A stretch of DNA of 64,000 bases. Source: Hyphomicrobiales bacterium. GTDB lineage: Bacteria > Pseudomonadota > Alphaproteobacteria > Rhizobiales > Rhizobiaceae. This document shows positions 19,967 through 28,206 of this stretch, piece by piece. The notes below the pieces were generated by a model. The model was not told where the DNA came from and made no database searches. It was given only the letters and a program-made list of their open reading frames with translations. Where the stretch lies: positions 101,136 to 165,135 of the forward strand of contig UCNG01000001.1 in NCBI GenBank assembly GCA_900473915.1, written 5' to 3'. Both the position numbers and the translations under genes were made by a program. Every line of letters begins with the position of its first letter. The stretch's first letter is position 1.

Positions 19967-20827
19967 TTATGAGTTGAGTTCTGGCTGCTGTTCGCGCTTG
20001 CGGAAAATCATGATGGCGGCGTTTATTTCCGCACCGATGATGAAAATTGCCGACAGCATGTAGAGGAAAACGATTGCCACCATGATCGAGGCCAGACCTG
20101 CATAGGTTGTCACATAAGTGGCGAAGGTTTCGAGATATTTGGCAAAAGCCATCGCGGCAGCAAGCCAGGCGATGAGCGTGAGCAAAATACCGGGCAGAAT
20201 GTCACCCAGACTGCGGCGTCCGGCAGGAAGCCAGATATGCACCATGAACAGTGCCAGAACCAGAACCGCCACGGCCACCGTATAGCGCCAGAAGGAAATC
20301 GTGCCCGTGAACGGCGCTACATCGGGAAACCATTGTTCGGCAAGCCGCACGGCAAGCGGGGCCAGAACCAGCAGAAAGCTGATCGCCATCAGGCTCAGCG
20401 TGCCGACGAGAACGAAGCCCAGGCTTTGCAGGCGGCAGAAAATGATCGAGCGCTGGTCGGTGACGCGATAGGCGCGGTTGAGCGCGATACGCAGCGCTTC
20501 GACACCGTTGGAAGCAAAATAGGCGGCCGCGATGACGCTGAGGGTCAGAAGTCCGCTACGCTGCACGGTCAGCACGTTCATCACCTCATTGGCGATGGGG
20601 GCCGCGATGTTCGATGGCCACATATCGAAAATGACATGCACCGCCGTATCGGCGAATTCCTTCGTGCCGAGAAAACTCGCAAGCGTTGTGGCGAAGATCA
20701 GGAACGGAAACAGTGCCATCAGGCCGGAAAGCGCGATATGGCTGGCGAAAGCCCATCCGTCGTCCGAACTGAAATGACCGATGACGTCGTAGGTAATCTG
20801 ACGGAGAAAACGTTTGATTTTTCGCAT
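19967..20827 (-). CDS. YihY/BrkB family inner-membrane protein
   Basis: A 286-aa protein with six predicted helices. The family signatures ASHIALSGLMALFPFLIF and YFASNGVEALRIALNRAY are clear. Once called virulence factor BrkB or RNase BN, the family is now regarded as membrane proteins of uncertain role. A hydrophilic C-terminus (FRKREQQPELNS) follows the last helix. It converges with the EamA gene and is divergent from the SDR gene. Confidence 0.92.
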   Translation of the reverse strand: MRKIKRFLRQITYDVIGHFSSDDGWAFASHIALSGLMALFPFLIFATTLASFLGTKEFADTAVHVIFDMWPSNIAAPIANEVMNVLTVQRSGLLTLSVIAAAYFASNGVEALRIALNRAYRVTDQRSIIFCRLQSLGFVLVGTLSLMAISFLLVLAPLAVRLAEQWFPDVAPFTGTISFWRYTVAVAVLVLALFMVHIWLPAGRRSLGDILPGILLTLIAWLAAAMAFAKYLETFATYVTTYAGLASIMVAIVFLYMLSAIFIIGAEINAAIMIFRKREQQPELNS

Positions 20828-20968
20828 CCGCAGATCTGTCTCCGAAGCATTGGCCTGTGTTTCAAGGCCTTAAATCTAGCATCGGTCTGCGGATTGCAAG
20901 GGCAGACCCCGTTTTAAACCGCTTCCGAATCAAGCAAGCTTGGCGAAACGGCAGTGGGAAACAGATAG

Positions 20969-21823
20969 ATGACCTCGGCAAAAACCGGTCAGGAGCGACA
21001 GCGCAGTATCATCATCACCGGCTGCTCCTCCGGTATTGGCGCCTATTGTGCCGAAGCGCTTCACGGTCGGGGCTGGCGTGTATTTGCAACCGCCCGCAAG
21101 GATGCGGATATTGCGGCGCTCAGGGCAAAGGGAATTGAGGCGCATTATCTCGACTATACGGAGCCCCAGTCGATTGCTGCTCTTGCCGATGAAGTGTTGC
21201 GTCAGACTGACGGCAAGCTCGATGCCTTGTTCAACAATGGCGCTTATGCCCAGCCGGGCGCGATAGAGGACTTGCCGGTCGAAGCCTTGCGCCAGCAGTT
21301 CGAGGCCAATTTCTTTGGCTGGCATGATCTCACCCGGCGCGTGGTTCCGGTCATGCGCCGACAAGGTCATGGGCGGATCGTGCACTGCTCGTCGATCCTG
21401 GGGCTGGTGCCGATGAAATGGCGCGGGGCTTATGTGGCGTCCAAATTCGCGCTTGAAGGGCTGATGCTTGCGCAGCGCATGGAGCTGGAAGGTTCCGGTG
21501 TCGATGTGTCGCTGATTGAGCCCGGTCCGATTGCCTCGCGTTTTACCTATAATGCTGCGAGCCACGCCAAGGCCAATATCGATATGGAAGCGTCGGTTCA
21601 TCGCGAACTTTATCAGCGCCAGATGGCGAAACTGGAAAGCGGCGGCACAAAATCCAAGAACAAGCTTGGACCGGAAGCCGTCTATGCTGTACTGCTTCAT
21701 GCATTGGAGGCGCCGCGTCCTCGTCCGCATTATGTGGTGACGAGACCGGCGAAACTTGGGTCACTGGCGCGGCGCCTGATGCCTGCGCGCTGGCTCTACC
21801 GGATGCTGTCCGACCAGTCATGA
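20969..21823 (+). CDS. Short-chain dehydrogenase/reductase
   Basis: A 284-aa classical SDR: cofactor motif TGCSSGIG (17-24), NNGAYA near 89-94, catalytic Ser in VHCSSILG (about 141) and the YxxxK pair Y155/K159 in GAYVASK. A C-terminal extension with PARWLYRM suggests membrane association, as in SDRs acting on lipids. Arg in ATARK after the second strand favours NADPH. Substrate unknown. It probably heads an operon with the next two genes. Confidence 0.9.
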   Translation: MTSAKTGQERQRSIIITGCSSGIGAYCAEALHGRGWRVFATARKDADIAALRAKGIEAHYLDYTEPQSIAALADEVLRQTDGKLDALFNNGAYAQPGAIEDLPVEALRQQFEANFFGWHDLTRRVVPVMRRQGHGRIVHCSSILGLVPMKWRGAYVASKFALEGLMLAQRMELEGSGVDVSLIEPGPIASRFTYNAASHAKANIDMEASVHRELYQRQMAKLESGGTKSKNKLGPEAVYAVLLHALEAPRPRPHYVVTRPAKLGSLARRLMPARWLYRMLSDQS

Positions 21824-21856
21824 GGTCAGGAACAGTGCGCATGGGAAGGAAGTAAA

Positions 21857-22060
21857 ATGGACGTTCTGTTCAAGGGCGCGGCAATGGTGGCCATGTTTGC
21901 CGTGGCTGTCGTTCTGATTATCGGCCTGCGCAACATGATGCGTGGCGGTGACGGCAATTTTTCCAACAAGATGATGCAGCTGCGCGTTTTCCTGCAGTTC
22001 ATCGCCGTGCTCCTGATCGTTGGGGCGATCTATTACGCGCGTGTGAAAAACGGTCAGTAG
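21857..22060 (+). CDS. Twin transmembrane helix small protein (HIG1 domain)
   Basis: A 67-aa protein with two helices (AMVAMFAVAVVLIIGL and LRVFLQFIAVLLIVGAIYY) joined by a short basic/polar turn, RNMMRGGDGNFSNKMMQ. This matches the HIG_1_N family, whose mitochondrial members associate with cytochrome oxidase supercomplexes; a respiratory role here is inferred. It lies three bases before the adenosyltransferase start, so the two are co-translated. Confidence 0.92.
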   Translation: MDVLFKGAAMVAMFAVAVVLIIGLRNMMRGGDGNFSNKMMQLRVFLQFIAVLLIVGAIYYARVKNGQ

Positions 22061-22062
22061 GT

Positions 22063-22653
22063 ATGGTCAAGCTCAACAAGATCTATACCCGCACAGGCGA
22101 CAAGGGCACGACCGGACTTGCCAGCGGGCCGCGGCGGCTGAAGTCGGATCTGCGTGTCGAAGCCTATGGCACGGTGGACGAAACCAATGCCTGCATCGGC
22201 ATGGCGCGTCTTCACACTGGCGGCGACGATAATCCCCATGCGCTGATCGATGCGATGCTGGGCCGTATCCAGAACGATCTTTTCGACCTGGGAGCCGATC
22301 TTTCCACGCCGGATGACGGCAAGCCGCTCGCTTACGAACCGCTGCGCATCGTCGCATCGCAGGTCGCGCGTGTGGAAGCCGATATCGACCTCCTCAATGC
22401 CGATTTGCAGCCGCTGCGCTCGTTCATTCTTCCCGGCGGTTCGCCTGCGTCGGCAGCGCTGCATCTTGCGCGCACGGTTTCACGCCGGGCCGAGCGGCTG
22501 ATGGTTGCGCTTGCCCGCGTCGAGGGAGAGGTGGTTTCGGCAGAAGCCCTGCAATATATCAATCGCCTTTCCGATTTCTTGTTCGTGGCATCGCGAACCG
22601 TCAACGATAATGGCGCGCAGGACGTGCTCTGGGTGCCCGGCGCCAACCGCTGA
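22063..22653 (+). CDS. PduO-type cob(I)alamin adenosyltransferase
   Basis: Adds the 5'-deoxyadenosyl group of ATP to cob(I)alamin or cobyrinate diamide, making coenzyme B12. The ATP-binding N-terminus KIYTRTGDKGTTGL is clear, with YGTVDETNA following and the C-terminal SRRAERLMVAL and LNRLSDFLF-type helix (here INRLSDFLFVASR). Length 196 aa is typical. It converges with queE, leaving no gap. Confidence 0.93.
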   Translation: MVKLNKIYTRTGDKGTTGLASGPRRLKSDLRVEAYGTVDETNACIGMARLHTGGDDNPHALIDAMLGRIQNDLFDLGADLSTPDDGKPLAYEPLRIVASQVARVEADIDLLNADLQPLRSFILPGGSPASAALHLARTVSRRAERLMVALARVEGEVVSAEALQYINRLSDFLFVASRTVNDNGAQDVLWVPGANR

Positions 22654-23376
22654 TCAGACACCGCGTCTGTTGCCCCAGATCAGCACGTGAAGCTGGGGCA
22701 GGACATGCGTTTCGTACCAGCCATCCGCAATCACCTTTTCCACCAGCCATTCCATCCGCCGCATGATACCGTCGATGTCGATTGCGGCATCATGCGCTTC
22801 GGGCGGCGGCGGGGTGTGATTGCCGGGCTGGATATAGACCGGCAATCGCGGGTATCGGCTGGCTACGTCTTTGGCGAAGGCATAATCCTCATCATCGAAA
22901 ATCACGAATTTCAGCACTGTTCGCGGCGCTGTACCTGCAACCTCGACACAAGCCGCCAGCGCATCGAAATCAGTGCTCATGCCGCTTGAGGGCGGCTTCG
23001 GACTCAGTACCAGCGTATCGAGCGCGGAAAACCAGCCCTGTGCAACCGAGCCTTGGGTTTCGAGCGCGAAACGATAGCCCTCGGTTTTGCCATGCTCGAT
23101 CAACGGCCCCAGGGGTTGAATGGCCGGATTGCCACCAGAAAGTGACACCGTTAGAGGCCTTTTTTGGGAAAGTGTCGTCACTTCATCCCAAATTGCCTCG
23201 ACGCTCATCGCTTTCCATTCGTGGCGAAAGCGGCTTTCGACGGCATGCAGACTGTCGCACCAGGAGCAACGGTAATCGCAGCCCCCGGTTCGCACGAAAA
23301 CCGTCGGTTCACCGATCAGCACGCCTTCGCCCTGGATCGTGGGCCCGAAAATTTCCGCGATTCGTATGTGTGTCAC
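22654..23376 (-). CDS. queE: 7-carboxy-7-deazaguanine synthase QueE
   Basis: Radical SAM enzyme that contracts 6-carboxytetrahydropterin to 7-carboxy-7-deazaguanine, the second dedicated step towards queuosine. The cluster ligands CDYRCSWC are C33, C37 and C40, the short CX3CX2C form normal in this family; GPTIQGEG precedes it. I chose GTG 23376, which overlaps the queD stop as GTGA; the longer start at 23394 would overlap by 22 bases. Order queC-queD-queE on one transcript makes a pathway unit. Confidence 0.94.
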   Translation of the reverse strand: MTHIRIAEIFGPTIQGEGVLIGEPTVFVRTGGCDYRCSWCDSLHAVESRFRHEWKAMSVEAIWDEVTTLSQKRPLTVSLSGGNPAIQPLGPLIEHGKTEGYRFALETQGSVAQGWFSALDTLVLSPKPPSSGMSTDFDALAACVEVAGTAPRTVLKFVIFDDEDYAFAKDVASRYPRLPVYIQPGNHTPPPPEAHDAAIDIDGIMRRMEWLVEKVIADGWYETHVLPQLHVLIWGNRRGV

Positions 23377-23729
23377 GGTCTGTACTCGGCCCATGTCTTG
23401 GGCGTTTCACTGACCCGCACGGCGGAAATTTCCGGCCAGCGTGCATGGCACCATTCGAAAAAATGCCGGGCCAGTGTTTCAGCCGTGCTTTGGTTGTGGC
23501 CCAGAACATTATTGAGATGGCGATGGTCAAAACAATCATCGATATAGCGCTTGAACGGCGCCAGCTCATGATAATCACGGACAAAACCGTGCTGGTTCAG
23601 GTCGGGCGCGGAAAGCTCGACTTCCACGATATAGTTGTGGCCGTGCAGCCGGGCGCATTGATGATCGGTTGGCAGGCCGGTCAGCTGATGCGAGGCGGAA
23701 AAGTGAAATTCCTTGGTGATACGAAACAT
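23373..23729 (-). CDS. queD: 6-carboxytetrahydropterin synthase QueD
   Basis: Zinc enzyme that turns dihydroneopterin triphosphate into 6-carboxy-5,6,7,8-tetrahydropterin, the first dedicated queuosine step. The fold of the PTPS family is seen: FHFSASHQL with zinc ligand H14, then the catalytic Cys25 and the LHGHNY pair H29/H31. Length 118 aa is standard. Its ATG shares one base with the queC stop (TGATG), and its stop overlaps the queE start. Confidence 0.94.
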   Translation of the reverse strand: MFRITKEFHFSASHQLTGLPTDHQCARLHGHNYIVEVELSAPDLNQHGFVRDYHELAPFKRYIDDCFDHRHLNNVLGHNQSTAETLARHFFEWCHARWPEISAVRVSETPKTWAEYRP

Positions 23730-24427
23730 CAGACGTTCCTCCGTGCTATGGTATCGCGCCAGAAATCCGGGTCCTCATAGAGCGTCGGGTCTTCGATACC
23801 GGCAAGATGGAAGGCCTCGCGCCGTTCGACGCAGGTGCCGCAGCGTCCGCAATGATGTTCGCCGCCCTTGTAGCAGGACCATGTCGCCGCAAAGGGCGTG
23901 CCATATTTTGCGCCGTCGATAACGATGGCGGCTTTCGATGCATGCACATAGGGTGCGAGCAGCTTTATGTCCGCATAGCCATCCAGTGCGTGGTTCTGCA
24001 TGGTCTGGAAGGCATCGATAAATCCGGGGCGGCAGTCAGGATAGATGAAGTGGTCGCCGCCATGGACGGCAAGCGCTACCGCTTCGGCCTTTTGCGCCGC
24101 CGCGACGCCGAATGCGATCGCCAGCATGATCGCATTGCGGTTCGGGACGACGGTGATCTTCATCGTTTCTTCGGCATAGTGTCCGTCAGGCACATCGACA
24201 TCGTCGGTAAGGGCCGAGCCGGTCAGACTTGCGCCGATATTGGTGATATCGATGATCTGGTGGCGGACGCCCAGCCTTTCGGCACAGGCTCTGGCCGAAT
24301 CCAGTTCCTTCTTGTGGCGCTGGCCATAGTCGAAGGAGAGCAGGGCGGTAAGCTGATGTTCGGTTGCTATTCTGTAAGCAAGCGAAACGGAATCGAGTCC
24401 GCCGGAGCAGACGACGAGCGTTTTCAT
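23729..24427 (-). CDS. queC: 7-cyano-7-deazaguanine synthase QueC
   Basis: ATP-dependent enzyme converting 7-carboxy-7-deazaguanine and ammonia to preQ0. The PP-loop SGGLDS is at residues 8-13, and a C-terminal zinc site of four cysteines is visible in SCYKGGEHHCGRCGTC. Length 232 aa is normal. It is first in the queCDE operon, whose leader carries a class I preQ1 riboswitch overlapping the ribosome binding site. The genes for QueF, Tgt and QueA are not in the window. Confidence 0.96.
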   Translation of the reverse strand: MKTLVVCSGGLDSVSLAYRIATEHQLTALLSFDYGQRHKKELDSARACAERLGVRHQIIDITNIGASLTGSALTDDVDVPDGHYAEETMKITVVPNRNAIMLAIAFGVAAAQKAEAVALAVHGGDHFIYPDCRPGFIDAFQTMQNHALDGYADIKLLAPYVHASKAAIVIDGAKYGTPFAATWSCYKGGEHHCGRCGTCVERREAFHLAGIEDPTLYEDPDFWRDTIARRNV

Positions 24428-24436
24428 AAGTCAGGG

Positions 24437-24470
24437 TTCCTTGTTTTGACCGGGTAGGCTGCGACCGGAT
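24437..24470 (-). promoter_or_regulatory. Class I preQ1 riboswitch in the queCDE leader
   Basis: Read on the minus strand the core is CCGGUCGCAGCCUACCCGG followed by UCAAAACAAGGAA. Stem P1 is CCGG/CCGG; the base before the second arm is the C that would pair with preQ1. The loop UCGCAG, the ACCC element and the tail AAAACAAGG match the preQ1-I aptamer pattern closely, notably the Thermoanaerobacter form. AAGGA is the queC Shine-Dalgarno, ten bases from the ATG, and the loop CCU can pair with its AGG, so ligand binding should block translation. Confidence 0.85.
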
Positions 24471-24603
24471 TGCGGAGCGTTACCTAAAGCATGGCGCGCT
24501 GCTTGTAAACGACATGAAAAAGGGAGGCGTCGGGTTGCGCAGTTTCGGAATGATGTCCTGTCAGAATAAATTGATTTTAATCGATATAGCGGCTCATGCC
24601 TGA

Positions 24604-24619
24604 TTGACGTGCACGTCAA
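24604..24619. promoter_or_regulatory. 16-bp perfect palindrome upstream of etfBA (possible operator)
   Basis: TTGACGTGCACGTCAA is self-complementary and lies 160 bases before etfB and about 175 bases before queC. It looks like a dimer-binding operator. It resembles ACGT-centred sites of MerR-type LiuR regulators of branched-chain amino acid and fatty acid catabolism, from memory; that link is speculative. A weaker inverted repeat CATGTC-N7-GACATG follows at 24700-24718. Confidence 0.5.
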
Positions 24620-24778
24620 CCGTCTTTAGGTTTCGTGCCGGTTCCCGGCGGATAGGCAGCGCATTTGCGTCATCATCCAAGTTGCGCCGGTGCCGCTTTC
24701 ATGTCGGATTTTGACATGCGGGTGGGAGTTCACGGCGGCATAGTCGTGCTGCAAGAGTCATTGAAGAGGTAATCGCGG

Positions 24779-25525
24779 ATGAAAGTCCTTGTCGCAGTGA
24801 AACGGGTTGTCGATTACAACGTTAAGATCCGTGTAAAGGGAGACGGTTCGGGGGTTGAGCTTTCGAACGTGAAGATGTCGATGAACCCTTTTGACGAGAT
24901 CGCGGTTGAAGAGGCGATCCGTCTGAAAGAAGCGGGCAAGGTGACGGAAATCGTCGCGGTTTCGGTAGGCCCGGCACAGGCGCAGGAAACGCTGCGCACC
25001 GCACTTGCCATGGGCGCGGATCGCGCGATCCTGGTCAAGACCGACGAGACGGTCGAGCCGCTCGGCGTCGCCAAGGTTTTGAAGGGCGTGGTCGAGGCGG
25101 AAAAGCCGGATCTCGTCTTCCTCGGCAAGCAGGCCATCGATGACGATTCCAACCAGACCGGCCAGATGCTGTCGGCATTGCTTGGCTGGAGCCAGGCGAC
25201 GTTTGCTTCCAAGGTGGAGCTTGCCGACGGTTCGGCCAAGGTGACGCGTGAAGTCGACGGCGGTCTCCAGACCATCGACGTGAAGCTTCCGGCGATCGTC
25301 ACGGTTGATCTGCGTTTGAACCAGCCGCGCTATGCGTCGCTGCCAAACATCATGAAGGCCAAGAAGAAGCCGCTCGATGAAAAGTCGCCTGCCGATTTCG
25401 GCGCTGATATTGCACCGCGTTTGAAGGTTCTGAAGACCGAAGAGCCGGGCGGCCGCAAGGCTGGCGTGAAGGTCGGTTCCGTCGCAGAACTGGTCGAGAA
25501 GCTGAAGGCTGACGGCGTACTTTAA
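24779..25525 (+). CDS. etfB: Electron transfer flavoprotein, beta subunit
   Basis: Small subunit of the FAD/AMP-containing ETF heterodimer that takes electrons from acyl-CoA and other dehydrogenases and passes them to ETF-ubiquinone oxidoreductase. The 248-aa protein starts [20 protein letters not shown] and contains the family pattern [11 protein letters not shown] and the recognition-loop region after [10 protein letters not shown], with the signature [22 protein letters not shown] near 180-200. It lies 23 bases before etfA. Confidence 0.96.
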   Translation: MKVLVAVKRVVDYNVKIRVKGDGSGVELSNVKMSMNPFDEIAVEEAIRLKEAGKVTEIVAVSVGPAQAQETLRTALAMGADRAILVKTDETVEPLGVAKVLKGVVEAEKPDLVFLGKQAIDDDSNQTGQMLSALLGWSQATFASKVELADGSAKVTREVDGGLQTIDVKLPAIVTVDLRLNQPRYASLPNIMKAKKKPLDEKSPADFGADIAPRLKVLKTEEPGGRKAGVKVGSVAELVEKLKADGVL

Positions 25526-25548
25526 AGAAATCGGAAGGGACAAGACAA

Positions 25549-26478
25549 ATGGCTATTCTTCTTATTGCCGAACATGACAATGCAACCCTTTCCGACCAGA
25601 CGGCCAAGGCGCTGACGGCAGCGGCCCAGATCGGCGGCGATGTCGATATTCTGGTGGCTGGCAAGGGTGCAAAGGCTGCTGCCGATGCGGCGGCAAAGCT
25701 CAAAGGCGTGCGCAAGGTTCTGCTGGCCGAAAGCGATGCGCTGCAAAATCAGCTGGCGGAGCCGATGGCAGCGCTGATCGTGGAACAGGCTGGCAATTAC
25801 GACACGATCATCGCCCCGGCGACGACCTCGGCCAAGAATATCCTGCCGCGCGTGGCAGCGCTTCTCGATGTGATGCAGTTGTCGGAAATCATGGAAGTGG
25901 TGTCGGCTGACACGTTCAAGCGTCCGATCTATGCGGGTAATGCGATCCAGACGGTGCAGTCCACGGATGCCAAGAAGGTGATCACGGTACGCACCGCTTC
26001 CTTCTCCGCAACAGGCGAGGGCGGTTCGGCTGCGGTTGAAAGCGTCAATGCAGCTGCCGATCCGGCACTGTCGAGCTTCGTTGGCAATGCGCTCTCGGAT
26101 TCGGATCGTCCGGAACTGACCTCGGCCAAGATCATCATTTCCGGCGGTCGTGCACTCGGTTCGGCGGAAAAGTTCCAGGAAGTGATCCTGCCGGTTGCCG
26201 ACAAGCTGGGTGCTGCGGTCGGCGCAAGCCGTGCGGCCGTTGATGCGGGCTATGCACCCAACGACTGGCAGGTTGGCCAGACGGGCAAGGTGGTTGCACC
26301 GGACCTTTACATCGCTGTCGGCATCTCGGGTGCGATCCAGCATCTGGCCGGCATGAAGGACAGCCGCGTCATCGTCGCCATCAACAAGGACGAGGAAGCG
26401 CCGATCTTCCAGGTCGCCGATTACGGCCTCGTCGGCGATCTCTTTACCGTGCTGCCGGAACTGCAAAAAGCACTTTGA
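25549..26478 (+). CDS. etfA: Electron transfer flavoprotein, alpha subunit
   Basis: FAD-binding subunit of ETF, 309 aa. Domain I starts [11 protein letters not shown]; the C-terminal FAD domain shows [23 protein letters not shown]-type sequence and ends [16 protein letters not shown], the signature of the alpha subunit. It is followed directly by a 13-bp hairpin terminator, so etfBA is a two-gene unit; the 3-hydroxyacyl-CoA dehydrogenase beyond the repeats is transcribed separately or by read-through. Confidence 0.96.
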   Translation: MAILLIAEHDNATLSDQTAKALTAAAQIGGDVDILVAGKGAKAAADAAAKLKGVRKVLLAESDALQNQLAEPMAALIVEQAGNYDTIIAPATTSAKNILPRVAALLDVMQLSEIMEVVSADTFKRPIYAGNAIQTVQSTDAKKVITVRTASFSATGEGGSAAVESVNAAADPALSSFVGNALSDSDRPELTSAKIIISGGRALGSAEKFQEVILPVADKLGAAVGASRAAVDAGYAPNDWQVGQTGKVVAPDLYIAVGISGAIQHLAGMKDSRVIVAINKDEEAPIFQVADYGLVGDLFTVLPELQKAL

Positions 26479-26484
26479 TCGATC

Positions 26485-26515
26485 AGAAAGCGGCGGGCAG
26501 GTCCCGCCGCTTTCT
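26485..26515 (+). terminator. Intrinsic terminator of etfBA
   Basis: AGAAAGCGGCGGG (26485-26497), five-base loop, exact complement (26503-26515), then a T-rich tail (ATTTTG). Confidence 0.9.
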
Positions 26516-26602
26516 ATTTTGGGGCCCTCATAGACGGAAGTGCTGTTTTTGCCTTTCCGTGAATGAGGGCTGTATCTGTCTTGGACAGAATTGGTATACT
26601 CA

Positions 26603-26767
26603 AGCATTTCCAGCAAAAGTGCGAAGCAGCTTTGCGTCGGATAATGCGTAGAGACAGAGCATTTCCAGCAAAAGTGCGAAGCGGTTTTGCGTTGGATAAT
26701 GCGTAGAGACAGAGCATTTCCAGCAAAAGTGCGAAGCGGTTTTGCGTTGGATAATGCGCAAAAACAA
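26603..26767. repeat. Three 55-bp tandem copies of a Rhizobiales intergenic element
   Basis: Copies begin at 26603, 26658 and 26713, each reading AGCATTTCCAGCAAAAGTGC then GAAGCGGTTTTGCG and GGATAATGCG. The first copy differs at several positions; copies two and three are identical over most of their length. The last copy is followed by AAAAACAAAAGTTAGAGCATATGCTC. Single copies of this motif are familiar from Rhizobiales intergenic regions; tandem amplification is unusual. Confidence 0.85.
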
Positions 26768-26832
26768 AAGTTAGAGCATATGCTCTCGGCGTCGGCTCCG
26801 TTGCGGGGCGGCTGAATGAAGGAGTTGTGATC

Positions 26833-27708
26833 GTGGCAATCAAGACGGTAGGGGTGGTCGGCGCGGGGCAGATGGGCAGCGGGATTGCTCACGTATGCGC
26901 GCTGGCCGGGTTCGATGTGCTTCTTCATGATGCAGCAGCGGACCGGCTGGAAAAGGGCATTGCCACCATCAATGGCAACATGGCGCGCCAGGTTGCGTCG
27001 GGCAAATTGCTGGAAGATCAGCGCGCAGCCGCGATGAAGCTCATTCGTCCGGCAAACTCCATGGAGGATCTGGCAGGCGTCGATCTGGCTATCGAAGCAG
27101 CAACCGAAGACGAAACCGTCAAGCGCAAGATTTTCGCGCAGCTTTGTTCGGTTCTGAACCCGGAAGCGATCCTTGCGACCAATACGTCATCGATCTCGAT
27201 CACGCGCCTTGCATCCACAACGGATCGCCCGGAGCGTTTCATCGGTATTCATTTCATGAATCCTGTTCCGGTGATGAAGCTTGTCGAACTGGTGCGAGGC
27301 ATTGCCACGGACGAGGAAACCTTCCGCAAGTCGAACGATTTCGTGACCGCGCTTGGCAAGACGATAACCGTTGCCGAAGATTTTCCGGCCTTTATCGTCA
27401 ACCGTATCCTGTTGCCGATGATCAACGAGGCCATCTACACGCTTTATGAAGGCGTTGGCAGCGTCGAGGCCATCGATACGGCCATGAAGCTTGGCGCCAA
27501 TCATCCGATGGGGCCGTTGCAGCTTGCCGACTTCATTGGTCTGGATACCTGTCTCTCCATCATGCAGGTTCTGCACGACGGGCTGGCGGATTCCAAGTAT
27601 CGCCCATGCCCGCTTCTGGTCAAATATGTCGAAGCTGGCTGGCTGGGTCGCAAGGCGGGCCGAGGCTTTTACGATTATCGCGGCGAGCATCCGGTCCCGA
27701 CGCGGTAA
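26833..27708 (+). CDS. 3-hydroxybutyryl-CoA dehydrogenase
   Basis: NAD-dependent 3-hydroxyacyl-CoA dehydrogenase, 291 aa, probably acting on short-chain substrates in butanoate or fatty-acid turnover. The dinucleotide motif GAGQMG is at residues 10-15; the C-terminal domain signature is around DFPAFIVNRILLPMINEA, and the catalytic His/Glu are in FIGIHFMNPVPVM. I chose GTG 26833 (MAIKTVGVVG), eight bases after AAGGAG, over GTG 26827, which is too close. Its electrons fit the neighbouring etfBA theme, although this enzyme uses NAD. Confidence 0.94.
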   Translation: MAIKTVGVVGAGQMGSGIAHVCALAGFDVLLHDAAADRLEKGIATINGNMARQVASGKLLEDQRAAAMKLIRPANSMEDLAGVDLAIEAATEDETVKRKIFAQLCSVLNPEAILATNTSSISITRLASTTDRPERFIGIHFMNPVPVMKLVELVRGIATDEETFRKSNDFVTALGKTITVAEDFPAFIVNRILLPMINEAIYTLYEGVGSVEAIDTAMKLGANHPMGPLQLADFIGLDTCLSIMQVLHDGLADSKYRPCPLLVKYVEAGWLGRKAGRGFYDYRGEHPVPTR

Positions 27709-27730
27709 GTCGCTCCTTCTTCTGCGCATG

Positions 27731-27756
27731 AAAGGCCGGATCGAACCGGCCTTTTT
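27731..27756 (+). terminator. Intrinsic terminator after the dehydrogenase gene
   Basis: AAAGGCCGG, loop ATCGAA, CCGGCCTTT then TT. A strong GC stem with a T-run, 23 bases after the stop. Confidence 0.9.
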
Positions 27757-27807
27757 CAATTGTGGCGACAATTCGCGGGCTGTGGAAAAGCTTGAACATC
27801 CTTACCA

Positions 27808-27826
27808 TTAACTTACCCTTAACCAT
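27808..27826. promoter_or_regulatory. CtrA-like box TTAA-N7-TTAACCAT ahead of a small ORF
   Basis: TTAACTTACCCTTAACCAT has exactly seven bases between TTAA cores, like the box before ftsE. It stands after the terminator of the preceding gene and 141 bases before a 42-aa ORF, so it probably controls that unit. A second, looser pair (TTAA-N8-TTAA) follows in 27857-27872. Confidence 0.65.
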
Positions 27827-27966
27827 ATGAGTTCAGGGCTTATTCATCTTTGATTGTTAAAGTTTTCATTAAGATGTTCGGAAATGAAAAACGTTTTATC
27901 GTCCCGGTTGGACGAGCATGACGGGCATCCATTCCGAATAGCGTGTTTTTGACGAAGGTTAAGACG

Positions 27967-28095
27967 ATGAGCATTCTTGTTCAGTTGCGTGACAGCGTTA
28001 ATGTCATCCGTGAGTTCGTCGCACCGAGCTATAGGCCCGAGCGCCATTATATGCGCGGACCAGGTCCTGCTTGCGCTGCGCGTACGCACCATTGA
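27967..28095 (+). CDS. Candidate 42-aa small protein, possibly CtrA-regulated
   Basis: The frame starts MSILVQLRDSVNVIREFVAP and ends ACAARTHH. GAAGG lies eight bases before the ATG. The unit has its own upstream CtrA-like box (27808) and its own downstream intrinsic terminator (28148), both on this strand, and it is isolated from the preceding gene by another terminator. I recognise no family. The N-terminal 20 residues could form an amphipathic helix. It might instead be a leader peptide or the visible part of a regulatory RNA. Confidence 0.45.
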   Translation: MSILVQLRDSVNVIREFVAPSYRPERHYMRGPGPACAARTHH

Positions 28096-28147
28096 TATGA
28101 GTGCCTGAGCTTCCGTTTGCCCGGCGAGCGGATCGGCATTGAAAAAG

Positions 28148-28179
28148 TAAAGCCAGAACGGTTGTCCGCTCTGGCTTTT
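28148..28179 (+). terminator. Intrinsic terminator between the small ORF and cysK
   Basis: AAAGCCAGAACGG, loop TTGT, then CCGCTCTGGCTTT with one mismatch, followed by TGTTTTTGG. The T-run is on the plus strand, but the A-run on the other side lets it also close cysK. Confidence 0.85.
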
Positions 28180-28206
28180 GTTTTTGGCCCTCACGAGGCA
28201 GATGGA

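Noticed and set aside
26603-26767. Considered as a CRISPR array because of its regular repeats
   Set aside because: The 55-bp units are contiguous without variable spacers, and no cas genes are near.
27844-28194. A 116-codon minus-strand frame between the dehydrogenase and cysK
   Set aside because: Crosses a terminator and a CtrA-box transcription unit on the other strand; no family resemblance.
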